NCBI GenBank assembly: GCA_020425835.1
Contig: JAGQRC010000282.1
Span: 1 to 5,669 of the forward strand
Source: Planctomycetota bacterium
GTDB lineage: Bacteria > Planctomycetota > UBA8108 > UBA1146 > JAJFFE01
Reading direction: 5' to 3'
DNA: 5,669 nucleotides
In this document: in pieces, positions 1 to 5,664 of the stretch
Layout of the letters: the number at the start of each line of letters is the position of its first letter
Numbering within the stretch: position 1 is the stretch's first letter
Program-made: the position numbers and the translations under genes
Notes under the pieces: model-generated
What the model saw: the letters and a program-made list of their open reading frames with translations, nothing else
What the model was told of the DNA's origin: nothing
Databases searched by the model: none

Positions 1-187
1 CCCCTCCGCCGCCGACCTCCTCGGGGAGGGCCGCCCCGAGCAGCCCCAACTCCCCGAGCTGCGCCAAGGCGTCGGACGGGAAGCGCGAGTGCTCGTCGAT
101 CGACTCCGCGTTCGGAGCGAGTTCGTTGTCGGAGAAGTCCGCGACCATCTCGCGGATGTCTCGATGCTCTTCGGTCAGGTGGATCAC
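1..187 (-). CDS. Acyl-CoA dehydrogenase, N-terminal fragment (runs off left edge)
   Basis: The 62 visible residues are the start of an acyl-CoA dehydrogenase, a flavoenzyme that oxidises acyl-CoA to the 2-enoyl-CoA and passes electrons to ETF. What is seen: an amphipathic N-terminal helix (residues 3-20, LTEEHRDIREMVADFS), then NELAPNAESIDE, then the family pattern L-x-x-L-G-E-L-G-L-L-G-A-A-L-P-E-E-V-G-G. This lines up almost position for position with the N-terminus of the complete dehydrogenase two genes upstream (1175-2350), so the two are paralogues. The start is GTG at 187. It is preceded by a Shine-Dalgarno AGGGGAG (204-198) ten bases away, which lies inside the last codons of meaB. The 7-nt gap to the meaB stop implies translational coupling. 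The active-site glutamate and FAD-binding segments lie outside the window, so substrate and intactness cannot be judged. Confidence 0.88.
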   Translation of the reverse strand, partial: MIHLTEEHRDIREMVADFSDNELAPNAESIDEHSRFPSDALAQLGELGLLGAALPEEVGGGG

Positions 188-194
188 GGTGTGC

Positions 195-1178
195 TCACTC
201 CCCTGAATTGGACTTCTTGGATCTCTCGTTCGCCGACTCGGAGGCGTCGATCTCGCCCTGGCGAGCGAGCGCTTCGACCTCTTCGACGAACCGTGCTTCC
301 CCGCGCGCGATGCGCTCTGCGGCTTCCCTGGCGATGTCTCGACCTCCGACGCGCGCCCACGCGCGCTCCAACCAACGATCCTCGAGACGGCGTCGCACGC
401 GTCGTTCGACCCGGGTGACCGCGCGCTCGGGACGAGCGTCGGCCCGATGCTGCCGGGCGGCCTCGAGGATGACCTCGACGAGATCGTCGAGACCGCGCCC
501 CTCGTGACAGCTCACCGCCAAGGGCTCGGCCTCGTCACGCTCGTGGGCGAGCTGACGGACCACGCGAAGCGTCTCGTCCGCGCCGGGACGATCGGACTTG
601 TTGACGACGATCCGATCGACGACCTCCATCAGCCCTCCCTTGAGGAACTGGATCACGTCGCCACCCTCGGGCGAGATCAGCAGGAACACCGCGTCGGCTT
701 CGCCGGCGATCCCCATCTCCAACTGACCCACGCCGACCGTCTCGATGAGCACGATGCCGAAGCCCGCGCGCGCCAGGAGCTCGGCGACCTCGTCGGTCGC
801 CCCGGCCAGTCCACCGACGCCGCTCCGGCTCGCGAGGCTCCGGATGAAAACGCCATCGTCATCCTGGTGCCCGCGCATCCGCAAGCGATCCCCGAGGAGC
901 GCGCCGCCGGAGATCGGACTGGTCGGATCGACCGCGACCACCGCCACCCGCTCCCCGGCCCGGCGGAGACGACCGATCAGCTCCGCGACGAGCGAACTCT
1001 TCCCGACCCCCGGTGCACCGGTGATGCCGAGCCGGAAGGTCCCCGAGCCATCGGCGAGAAGTGCGAGTAGGGCATCCCCGCGCTCGTCCCTCGACTCGAC
1101 CCAGGTCAACGCTCGCCCCAACGCACGGCGGCGGCCCGCCCGCACCGAGTCCGCGAGCGCGGTCACCTCGTCCTTCAC
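195..1178 (-). CDS. meaB: MeaB/ArgK-type G3E GTPase, chaperone of a B12-dependent acyl-CoA mutase
   Basis: This 327-residue protein has the usual length of MeaB. The family uses GTP hydrolysis to gate delivery of adenosylcobalamin to methylmalonyl-CoA mutase (or isobutyryl-CoA mutase) and to protect that mutase from inactivation; it is cytoplasmic and dimeric. Motifs seen: G1/Walker A GAPGVGKS (54-61); the MeaB hallmark VDPTSPISGGALLGDRLRM (83-101); ETVGVGQ (146-152) as the G3 region; NKSD (193-196) as G4, where NKAD is commoner; and SCHEGRGL as the likely G5 region. The C-terminal third is Arg/Glu-rich and helical, as expected for the dimerisation arm. The start is GTG at 1178, which shares GTGA with the stop of the upstream dehydrogenase; GAGG lies four bases before it. 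The frame stays open far upstream (to about 1889), but that stretch is antisense-like sequence read through the upstream gene, and family alignment begins near this GTG. No mutase gene is in the window. Confidence 0.93.
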   Translation of the reverse strand: MKDEVTALADSVRAGRRRALGRALTWVESRDERGDALLALLADGSGTFRLGITGAPGVGKSSLVAELIGRLRRAGERVAVVAVDPTSPISGGALLGDRLRMRGHQDDDGVFIRSLASRSGVGGLAGATDEVAELLARAGFGIVLIETVGVGQLEMGIAGEADAVFLLISPEGGDVIQFLKGGLMEVVDRIVVNKSDRPGADETLRVVRQLAHERDEAEPLAVSCHEGRGLDDLVEVILEAARQHRADARPERAVTRVERRVRRRLEDRWLERAWARVGGRDIAREAAERIARGEARFVEEVEALARQGEIDASESANERSKKSNSGE

Positions 1179-2350
1179 GACGCCTCGGTCGGCGAAGCTC
1201 TTCGTTGGGCGCGGTCGCTCAGCGTGTTCCTCGAAATGACCAAGCGCTGGACCTCGCTCGTGCCCTCGTAGATTTCGGTGATCTTCGCATCCCGGAGCAA
1301 TCGTTCCGCGGGGTAACCCCGCCGGACCCCGTCGGCACCGAGGATCTGCACACACGACCGAGCCGCGCGATTGGCCACCTCCGAGGAGAACAGCTTCGCC
1401 TTGGAGGCCTCGAGCGTGTGCGACTGCTTCTGGTCCTTCCGCCATGCGGCGCGGTAGGTGAGCATTCGCGCGGCCTCGATCTCCGTCGCCATGTTCGCGA
1501 TCTCGAACTGGACGGCTTGGCTCTTGATCAAGGGCCGACCATCGCGGTGGGCCTCGTTCGCGTAGTCCATCGCACAGTCGAGGCACGCCTGAGCGATGCC
1601 GACCCCCTGCGTCGCGATGCCGATCCGCCCTCCGTCGAGGGTGTGCATGGCGATCTTGAACCCTTGCCCCTCCTCGCCGATGAGATTCGCCGCCGGCACC
1701 TCGAGGTCCTCGAAGACGAGCTGCACGGTGTCCGATCCGCGGATCCCGAGCTTGCGCTCCTTCTTGCCCACCTTGAAGCCGGGGAACTGGCTCTCGACGA
1801 TGAAGGCGCAGATACCCTTGGATCCCTGGGAGGGATCGAGCGTGGCGAACGTGATGATCACCTCCGCATAGCCGCCGTTGGTGATCCACGCCTTCGTCCC
1901 GTTGAGGATGTACTTGTCACCCTCGCGACGACAGGTCGCCTGGATCCCGGCCGCGTCGGAGCCGAAGTTCGGCTCGGTGATGGCGTACGCCCCGAGTCGC
2001 TCGCCGGTGGCGAGCTGCGGTAGGTATCGCTTGCGCTGGTCGTCGTTGCCGAAATGGATGAGCGGGTTGGACAACAGCGAGTTGTGCACGGAAACGGTCA
2101 CGCCGGTCGACGCGCAACCGCGGTGGATCTCCTCGAGCGCACAGGTCAACGCCCGGTTGTCGAGACCGAGTCCTCCGTGCGACTCCGGAATCAGGATCCC
2201 CATGAACCCGAGATCCGCGAGCTTCTGGATGTTCTCCTTGGGATACTCCTCGGCCCGATCGTGACGATCGGCGTTCGGGATCAGGATCTTGTCGCTGAAC
2301 TCCCGGGCGGTTTCCTGGATCTGACGGTGTTTCTCGTTCAAATCGAACAC
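1175..2350 (-). CDS. Short-chain (butyryl-type) acyl-CoA dehydrogenase
   Basis: A complete 391-residue FAD enzyme of the acyl-CoA dehydrogenase family. It catalyses alpha,beta-dehydrogenation of acyl-CoA with ETF as electron acceptor. Seen in order: N-terminal helical domain (1-118); first family signature AYAITEPNFGSDAAG (121-135); middle beta domain with WITNGG (155-160); and a C-terminal helical domain ending in the second signature, RDAKITEIYEGTSEVQ (353-368). Glu362 in YEGTSE is the expected catalytic base at the position used by short- and medium-chain members. One oddity is ILGADGV (336-342), where most relatives have a G-G-x-G-Y pattern. The start is GTG at 2350, chosen because FDLNEKHRQIQ matches the family N-terminus; AAAGG lies about 11 bases upstream. 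Length and the YEGT base favour short straight-chain or 2-methyl-branched substrates over isovaleryl-CoA, but exact specificity is not readable. The stop overlaps the meaB start by four bases. Confidence 0.95.
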   Translation of the reverse strand: MFDLNEKHRQIQETAREFSDKILIPNADRHDRAEEYPKENIQKLADLGFMGILIPESHGGLGLDNRALTCALEEIHRGCASTGVTVSVHNSLLSNPLIHFGNDDQRKRYLPQLATGERLGAYAITEPNFGSDAAGIQATCRREGDKYILNGTKAWITNGGYAEVIITFATLDPSQGSKGICAFIVESQFPGFKVGKKERKLGIRGSDTVQLVFEDLEVPAANLIGEEGQGFKIAMHTLDGGRIGIATQGVGIAQACLDCAMDYANEAHRDGRPLIKSQAVQFEIANMATEIEAARMLTYRAAWRKDQKQSHTLEASKAKLFSSEVANRAARSCVQILGADGVRRGYPAERLLRDAKITEIYEGTSEVQRLVISRNTLSDRAQRRASPTEAS

Positions 2351-2502
2351 GGCGTGATCGACCTTTCTGCAAGTCAGGACGAACGAACGGCTCCCGCAGC
2401 CCGTTGAAGACTCGTTCCCACCGAGAGCCAGGCTCTCCGCAGAATCTCGAACTCAGGCTCGAACACTCTCAACGGACGCGGGGCTGCCCCCGGCGCGAAC
2501 GC
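2351..2502 (-). other. 152-nt hbd-acd spacer containing three inverted repeats
   Basis: This spacer is the only sizeable gap inside the minus-strand cluster; the genes downstream are 4-nt overlapped or 7 nt apart. It holds three dyads: GGGG-CTG-CCCC (2480-2490); GAGAGCC-A-GGCTCTC (2423-2437, a perfect 7-base repeat); and AACGG/CCGTT (2386-2405), which extends with CT/AG if one base is bulged. None is followed on the minus strand by a T-run, so I do not call an intrinsic terminator. A weak promoter-like pair on the minus strand (TTGAGA at 2472-2467, then GAGATT at 2448-2443, 18-base spacer) could give the dehydrogenase-meaB part its own start. The -10 is poor and I would not rely on it. RNA processing or partial attenuation between hbd and the dehydrogenase is the alternative reading. 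Confidence 0.4.
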
Positions 2503-3369
2503 TCACGATTCGTAGCGATAGAAGCCTTGGCCGCTCTTCCTCCCGAGATGGCCGGCCGCGACCATTCGCTTCAGGAGCGGGCAGGGTCGATACTTGGAGT
2601 CCCCGAGTCCATCGTGGAGCACCTCCATGATGTGGAGACAGACGTCCAATCCGATGAAGTCGGCGAGGGTCAGCGGCCCCATCGGGTGGTTCATTCCGAG
2701 CTTCATCACCTCGTCGATCGCCTCCGGTGTCGCGACGCCCTCCATGACGCAGAAGATGGCTTCGTTCAGCATCGGGAGGAGCACTCGGTTGGAGACGAAT
2801 CCCGGGTAGTCGTTCACCTCCACCGGCGTCTTACCGAGACGGCGTGAGAGGTCCATGATGCCCGCGCAGGTCGCGTCGCTCGTCGCGTGACCCCGGATCA
2901 CCTCGATGAGCTTCATGATCGGCACCGGATTCATGAAGTGCATACCGATGAATCGGTCGGGGTTCGACGTCGACGCCGCCAGCTCGGTGATGGAGATCGA
3001 TGAGGTGTTGGAGGCGATGATCCCTCCGGCCCCGATCGTCTCGTCGAGCGCGCGGTGGATCCCGAACTTCAGGTCGCGCTGTTCCGGCACCGCCTCGACG
3101 GCCAACAGCGCCCCCTTGCCCGCGGCGATCTCACCGGCGAACCGGATGCGCCCGAGCGCGGCATCGGCATCGCTCTGGGTGAGCTTCTCCTTGCTGACCA
3201 GCCGACCGAGGTTCTTCTCGATGGTCTGGCGAGCACGATCCAGCGAGGCCGGGAAGGTATCGACGAGCACGACATCGAAGCCGGACTGAGCGAAGACCTG
3301 GGCGATCCCGTTGCCCATGGTTCCCGCGCCGACCACCAGTACTTGATTCAGGGAGTCTGCAAAGCTCAT
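2503..3369 (-). CDS. hbd: 3-hydroxybutyryl-CoA dehydrogenase (NAD-type)
   Basis: A 288-residue stand-alone 3-hydroxyacyl-CoA dehydrogenase that oxidises (S)-3-hydroxybutyryl-CoA to acetoacetyl-CoA, or runs in reverse in butyrate or PHB metabolism. Seen: a Rossmann fold with GAGTMG (14-19) and an acidic residue ending strand 2 (Asp37), the usual NAD rather than NADP mark; the conserved SNTSS (120-124); catalytic His144 in GMHFMNPVP with its Glu partner at 156 (MKLIEVI), at the 12-residue spacing known in the family; Asn194 in GFVSNRVL; and a C-terminal helical domain with [15 protein letters not shown] (228-242) and the usual ending [11 protein letters not shown]. There is no enoyl-CoA hydratase domain, so it is not FadB/FadJ. 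The start at ATG 3369 gives the normal family length. AAGGAAAG (3391-3384) lies 14 bases upstream, which is rather far. An in-frame ATG at 3405 would add 12 residues and cannot be excluded. A longer open frame reaching 3720 looks non-coding. Confidence 0.95.
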   Translation of the reverse strand: MSFADSLNQVLVVGAGTMGNGIAQVFAQSGFDVVLVDTFPASLDRARQTIEKNLGRLVSKEKLTQSDADAALGRIRFAGEIAAGKGALLAVEAVPEQRDLKFGIHRALDETIGAGGIIASNTSSISITELAASTSNPDRFIGMHFMNPVPIMKLIEVIRGHATSDATCAGIMDLSRRLGKTPVEVNDYPGFVSNRVLLPMLNEAIFCVMEGVATPEAIDEVMKLGMNHPMGPLTLADFIGLDVCLHIMEVLHDGLGDSKYRPCPLLKRMVAAGHLGRKSGQGFYRYES

Positions 3370-3408
3370 CGGTTTCGAGTGGTCTTTCCTTGCGGAGACT
3401 TGCATGAT

Positions 3409-3424
3409 CCAGCCGCTCGGCTGG
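3409..3424 (-). promoter_or_regulatory. Perfect stem-loop just ahead of hbd
   Basis: CCAGCCG-CT-CGGCTGG is a perfect 7-base inverted repeat, effectively a 6-bp stem with a four-base loop. It ends 40 bases upstream of the hbd ATG at 3369. An adjoining CTGG-GAG-CCAG dyad (3421-3431) uses the same 3421-3424 bases, so the two hairpins exclude each other in the transcript. No T-run follows, so it is not a terminator. A role in hbd mRNA stability or translation is inference; chance formation in G+C-rich DNA is possible. Confidence 0.35.
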
Positions 3425-3455
3425 GAGCCAGTTGCGTCGACCGTTGCGAGAAGCC

Positions 3456-3494
3456 GGAGGCCGTCCGATCGCAGCACCTCCGATCGCGGCCTCC
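3456..3494. repeat. 8-base inverted repeat flanking two CGATCG-containing direct repeats
   Basis: GGAGGCCG (3456-3463) and CGGCCTCC (3487-3494) are exact reverse complements separated by 23 bases. Between and abutting them, TCCGATCGC occurs twice (3464-3472 and 3479-3487), 15 bases apart. In the hbd leader this could form a long-looped hairpin. It could also be a paired protein site with CGATCG cores. Function is unknown. Confidence 0.35.
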
Positions 3495-3573
3495 TCCGAC
3501 GGCACCCATCGTCCGTCGCCGACGGCCTTCCGCCAAGAGCGATGGCGAGCGACCGGTGCCGCCGGAGCCCGCG

Positions 3574-3624
3574 ACCAGCGCGGCCCGCCACCAGCGCGAG
3601 CCCGCCACCAGCGCGAGCCGGTGG
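3574..3624. repeat. Three imperfect ~17-bp tandem repeats
   Basis: Three adjacent copies begin ACCAGCGCG: ACCAGCGCGGCCCGCC (3574-3589, 16 nt), ACCAGCGCGAGCCCGCC (3590-3606, 17 nt) and ACCAGCGCGAGCCGGTGG (3607-3624, 18 nt). GACCGGTGCC occurs on both sides (3551-3560 and 3624-3633). Unit lengths of 16, 17 and 18 do not keep a reading frame, which argues against a coding repeat. Polymerase slippage in non-coding DNA is the simplest origin. Confidence 0.65.
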
Positions 3625-3652
3625 ACCGGTGCCAGCGCGGGGGCGATCCGCA

Positions 3653-3698
3653 GTTCGGCCTGACGACCTGCGTCGGTGCGGCCTGCCGACCTGCGTCG
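3653..3698. repeat. Two-copy 23-bp tandem repeat with an internal dyad
   Basis: Positions 3653-3675 and 3676-3698 are abutting copies that match at 21 of 23 positions; they differ at unit positions 3 (T/G) and 11 (A/C). Each copy ends in CGACCTGCGTCG, itself a CGAC-N4-GTCG dyad, so two identical dyads sit 23 bp apart, about two helical turns. They lie shortly downstream of the predicted minus-strand transcription start. This suits either a tandem operator or a simple duplication; the sequence alone does not decide. Confidence 0.6.
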
Positions 3699-3713
3699 AT
3701 CTCCACGGAACGG

Positions 3714-3743
3714 TTCGCAAATCGAAAAATGGGCGAGGATTAT
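3714..3743 (+). promoter_or_regulatory. Weak candidate promoter for the ABC exporter operon
   Basis: TTCGCA (3714-3719) and GATTAT (3738-3743) are separated by 18 bases. Each matches 4 of 6 consensus bases of a sigma70 promoter. It would give a leader of roughly 80 nt to the ATPase start at 3830. TTCG-CAAAT-CGAA (3714-3726), a small dyad, overlaps the -35 and could hold a repressor. Its -10 overlaps the opposing minus-strand -10, so the two promoters could not easily fire together. The match is poor and the call rests mainly on position. Confidence 0.3.
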
Positions 3744-3767
3744 AGAAACAGCCCCGACTCGAAGCAA
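3739..3767 (-). promoter_or_regulatory. Candidate sigma70 promoter for the hbd cluster
   Basis: Read on the minus strand, TATAAT (3744-3739) is a perfect -10. It sits 17 bases after TTGCTT (3767-3762), which has the three most important -35 bases (TTG). It lies in the only clearly AT-rich patch of an otherwise G+C-rich window, between divergent genes. Transcription would start near 3732, leaving a leader of about 360 nt before the hbd ATG. Confidence 0.5.
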
Positions 3768-3819
3768 GCGGATCGAATCTCGCCCCAACGCGCGATCTGG
3801 AACCGAGCTACGCGCTCTG

Positions 3820-3825
3820 AGGAGG
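3820..3825 (+). promoter_or_regulatory. Strong Shine-Dalgarno site fixing a GTG start
   Basis: AGGAGG, within GAGGAGGAG, ends four bases before the GTG at 3830. It is the strongest ribosome-binding site in the window. It supports the GTG start over any internal start, and the resulting N-terminus IEVRDLSKTF is where ABC ATPases of this family begin. Confidence 0.75.
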
Positions 3826-3829
3826 AGCG

Positions 3830-4849
3830 GTGATCGAGGTCCGAGACCTGTCGAAAACGTTCACGGTCCACAAGAAGGCGCCGGGTCTCCTCGGCTCGCT
3901 GCGGTCACTGGTCGCGCGGGAGAAGGTAGAGAAAGAGGCCGTCCGCGCCGCCCGATTCGACATCGCCGAGGGTGAGATCGTCGGGCTGATCGGCGCCAAC
4001 GGCGCGGGCAAGACGACGCTCGTGAAGATGCTCGCGGGGATCATCCACCCGACGTCGGGCGACGCTCGCGTCCTCGGACATCGGCCGTGGGAACGGCACA
4101 ACGACTTCCGTCGCCACATTGCCTTGATCATGGGGCAGAAGGCCCAGCTCTGGTGGGACCTCCCCGCGGGGGACTGCTTCCTCTTGCTCCGCGAGATCTA
4201 CCGCATCGATGCGGATCGGTACACGGAGAGACTCCGCTACCTCACGCGGGTCCTCGATGTCGAAGAGCAGGTGCACGTCCAGATCCGTCGACTGTCGCTC
4301 GGTGAGCGGATGAAGATGGAGCTGATCGCAGCGCTCCTGCACTCCCCGCGCGTCGTCTACCTCGACGAGCCGACGATCGGTCTCGACCTCACCGCTCAGC
4401 GCGCGATCCGCGACTTCCTCCTCGCCTACCGCGAGGAGCATCGGCCGGCCATGATCCTGACGAGCCATTACATGGAGGACATCGAGCGTCTCTGCGAGCG
4501 GATCATCATCCTGCGGGAAGGCCGAGTGATCTACGACGGCCAGCTCCGAGACGTCGTGAGCACCTTCGCGACCCACAAGAGCGTCGTCGCCCACCTGCGC
4601 GGCGTCGAGGGAGAGATCCACCGCCACGAGGCGGTCTCGGCGATCGCCGAGTTCGAGTCGATCGATCCGACCGAGGTGCGACTCCGCGTCCCTCGCGATC
4701 GGGTCGCCGAGGCCTCGTCCGCGCTGCTCGCACACTATCCCGTCGCCGACCTCGCGATCGAAGAGCCGGACATAGGGACGATCATCGAGGGCATCATCCG
4801 TCGTCGCGGGGGCGATGATTCATCCGCAGAGCCCGAGGCCACCCGATGA
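3830..4849 (+). CDS. ABC-2-type exporter ATP-binding protein (COG4586-like)
   Basis: This 339-residue nucleotide-binding subunit powers export through the permease(s) encoded just downstream. Seen: Walker A GANGAGKTT (55-63); Q-loop Gln103 in MGQKAQLWWDLP; signature LSLGERM (155-161, E replacing the commoner Q or G); Walker B VVYLDEP (175-181); D-loop IGLD (183-186); H-loop His213 in TSHYMEDI. All catalytic positions are intact. Two traits point to the COG4586 subgroup: the KKAPGLLGSLRSLVARE stretch (15-31) between the first strand and Walker A, and the LWWDLP sequence after the Q-loop. A C-terminal tail of about 100 residues follows the ATPase core, ending acidic. Established: the COG4586/4587/3694 set includes a cyanobacterial viologen exporter, but most members have no known substrate, and none can be inferred here. 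The stop overlaps the permease start (ATGA). Confidence 0.93.
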   Translation: MIEVRDLSKTFTVHKKAPGLLGSLRSLVAREKVEKEAVRAARFDIAEGEIVGLIGANGAGKTTLVKMLAGIIHPTSGDARVLGHRPWERHNDFRRHIALIMGQKAQLWWDLPAGDCFLLLREIYRIDADRYTERLRYLTRVLDVEEQVHVQIRRLSLGERMKMELIAALLHSPRVVYLDEPTIGLDLTAQRAIRDFLLAYREEHRPAMILTSHYMEDIERLCERIIILREGRVIYDGQLRDVVSTFATHKSVVAHLRGVEGEIHRHEAVSAIAEFESIDPTEVRLRVPRDRVAEASSALLAHYPVADLAIEEPDIGTIIEGIIRRRGGDDSSAEPEATR

Positions 4850-5664
4850 GGCTGCGACTCCTGCGCGACGTCTTCGTGATCGAGGCGAAGCGAACGATGA
4901 GCTATCGCGCCGACTTCTGGATCTCGGTGGTCGGCGGGCTGATCGCCGGCATCGCGGTCCCCACCTTCATGTGGTCGTGGGTCTTCCAGTGGGAGGCCGC
5001 GGAGGGAGGGACGATCGGCGGCCGAACCCTGGGGCAGATGGTCGCGTACTACATCGCGTGCGCGCTGGCCGCGAAGGTCGTCCGCGGCGCCGACCTGCCG
5101 ATGACGATCGCCACCGACATCTACCAGGGAGGACTGACGCGCTACCTGCTGTTCCCGATCCGGTACGCGCCGTTCAAGTACGCGGAGCAGGCCGGGGCCA
5201 TGGTCCCGAACCTCCTGCAGCTCACCCTGTTCGGCAGTTTGTTCCTCCTCGTGCTCGATCTCCCCGATGGCATCCGGGTGACGCCCGCGACCGTCGCGAT
5301 GGCGATCGGGATGCTCTGGGTCGGCAACCTGCTGTACTTCCTGATGGCCTATCCGCTGCAACTGGTCTCGTTCTGGGCCGACAACGTCTGGAGTCTGCTG
5401 GTGATGCTGCGCTTCGTCACCTCGCTCCTCGGCGGGGCGATGCTCCCGCTCGAGCTCTTCCCGAGCGCTTGGCAGACGTTGCTTCCCTACACACCGTTCC
5501 CCGTCCTCTTCTACCTCCCGGTCCAGACGCTCCTCGGTCAGGTGGAGACGGCCGCGTGGCTCGAGGGGATGTCGGTCGGCCTCGCTTGGTGCCTCGCGAT
5601 CATCGCCGTCACCAGTGGGATCTGGCGTCGCGGAACGCTGCAGTACACGGGGGTCGGGATATGA
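4846..5664 (+). CDS. ABC-2-type exporter permease (COG4587-like)
   Basis: A 272-residue integral inner-membrane protein. A short cationic cytoplasmic start (MRLRLLRDVFVIEAKRTMSYR) leads into about six hydrophobic segments, near residues 25-47, 65-80, 118-138, 147-169, 182-203 and 242-260. Sequence details typical of the family are the YRADFW lead-in before the first helix, DIYQGGLTRYLLFPI between helices 2 and 3, the MLPLELFP segment at the end of helix 5, and the closing RRGTLQYTGVG. It has no signal peptide or ATPase motif. It would form half of the membrane channel, with the next gene expected to supply the other half. It starts at ATG 4846 inside the ATPase stop (ATGA), so translation is probably coupled and stoichiometric. 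The transported substrate is unknown. Confidence 0.88.
   Translation: MRLRLLRDVFVIEAKRTMSYRADFWISVVGGLIAGIAVPTFMWSWVFQWEAAEGGTIGGRTLGQMVAYYIACALAAKVVRGADLPMTIATDIYQGGLTRYLLFPIRYAPFKYAEQAGAMVPNLLQLTLFGSLFLLVLDLPDGIRVTPATVAMAIGMLWVGNLLYFLMAYPLQLVSFWADNVWSLLVMLRFVTSLLGGAMLPLELFPSAWQTLLPYTPFPVLFYLPVQTLLGQVETAAWLEGMSVGLAWCLAIIAVTSGIWRRGTLQYTGVGI

Larger units (their letters stand above)
3370..3829. other. Divergent intergenic region (460 nt), repeat-rich
   Basis: No gene is supported here. Every frame across this stretch gives Arg/Pro/Ala/Gly-rich peptide without family resemblance, as expected where stops are rare by composition. The region splits into two parts. About 3700-3790 is comparatively AT-rich and carries the likely promoters. 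About 3409-3698 is very G+C-rich and carries short tandem repeats (3574-3624 and 3653-3698) and inverted repeats. If the minus-strand promoter at 3739-3767 is used, nearly all of this part is a leader RNA of roughly 360 nt ahead of hbd. I looked for a cobalamin riboswitch, because meaB lies downstream, and did not find the conserved B12-box bases. Confidence 0.75.

Noticed and set aside
1179..1889. Upstream in-frame extension of meaB (a 564-residue open frame)
   Set aside because: The extra residues overlap the well-supported dehydrogenase in another frame, have no family resemblance, and MeaB similarity begins just after the GTG at 1178.
1061..2023. 320-codon plus-strand open frame opposite the dehydrogenase
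   Set aside because: It is antisense to a clear enzyme, Arg/Leu/Asp-rich with no recognisable domain; long antisense frames are expected in G+C-rich coding DNA.
2423..2437. Rho-independent terminator after hbd
   Set aside because: GAGAGCC/GGCTCTC is a good dyad, but no T-rich tract follows on either strand, so an intrinsic terminator is not supported.
3551..3698. CRISPR array or mobile-element ends
   Set aside because: The repeats are two or three abutting copies of 16-23 nt without spacers; there is no transposase and no paired terminal inverted repeats around a gene.
3370..3720. 117-residue N-terminal extension of hbd from a TTG at 3720
   Set aside because: The peptide is Arg/Gly/Ala-rich, crosses tandem repeats that do not preserve frame, and Hbd proteins normally start near residue 1 of the ATG 3369 version.
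3370..3732. Cobalamin riboswitch ahead of the meaB-containing cluster
   Set aside because: I searched the minus strand for the conserved B12-box core (GCCACTG-like) and did not see it; the dyads present do not match the known layout.
3905..4735. 276-codon minus-strand open frame opposite the ABC ATPase
   Set aside because: It is the complement of a gene with all ABC motifs; the peptide is repetitive Asp/Arg/Val-rich sequence without motifs.
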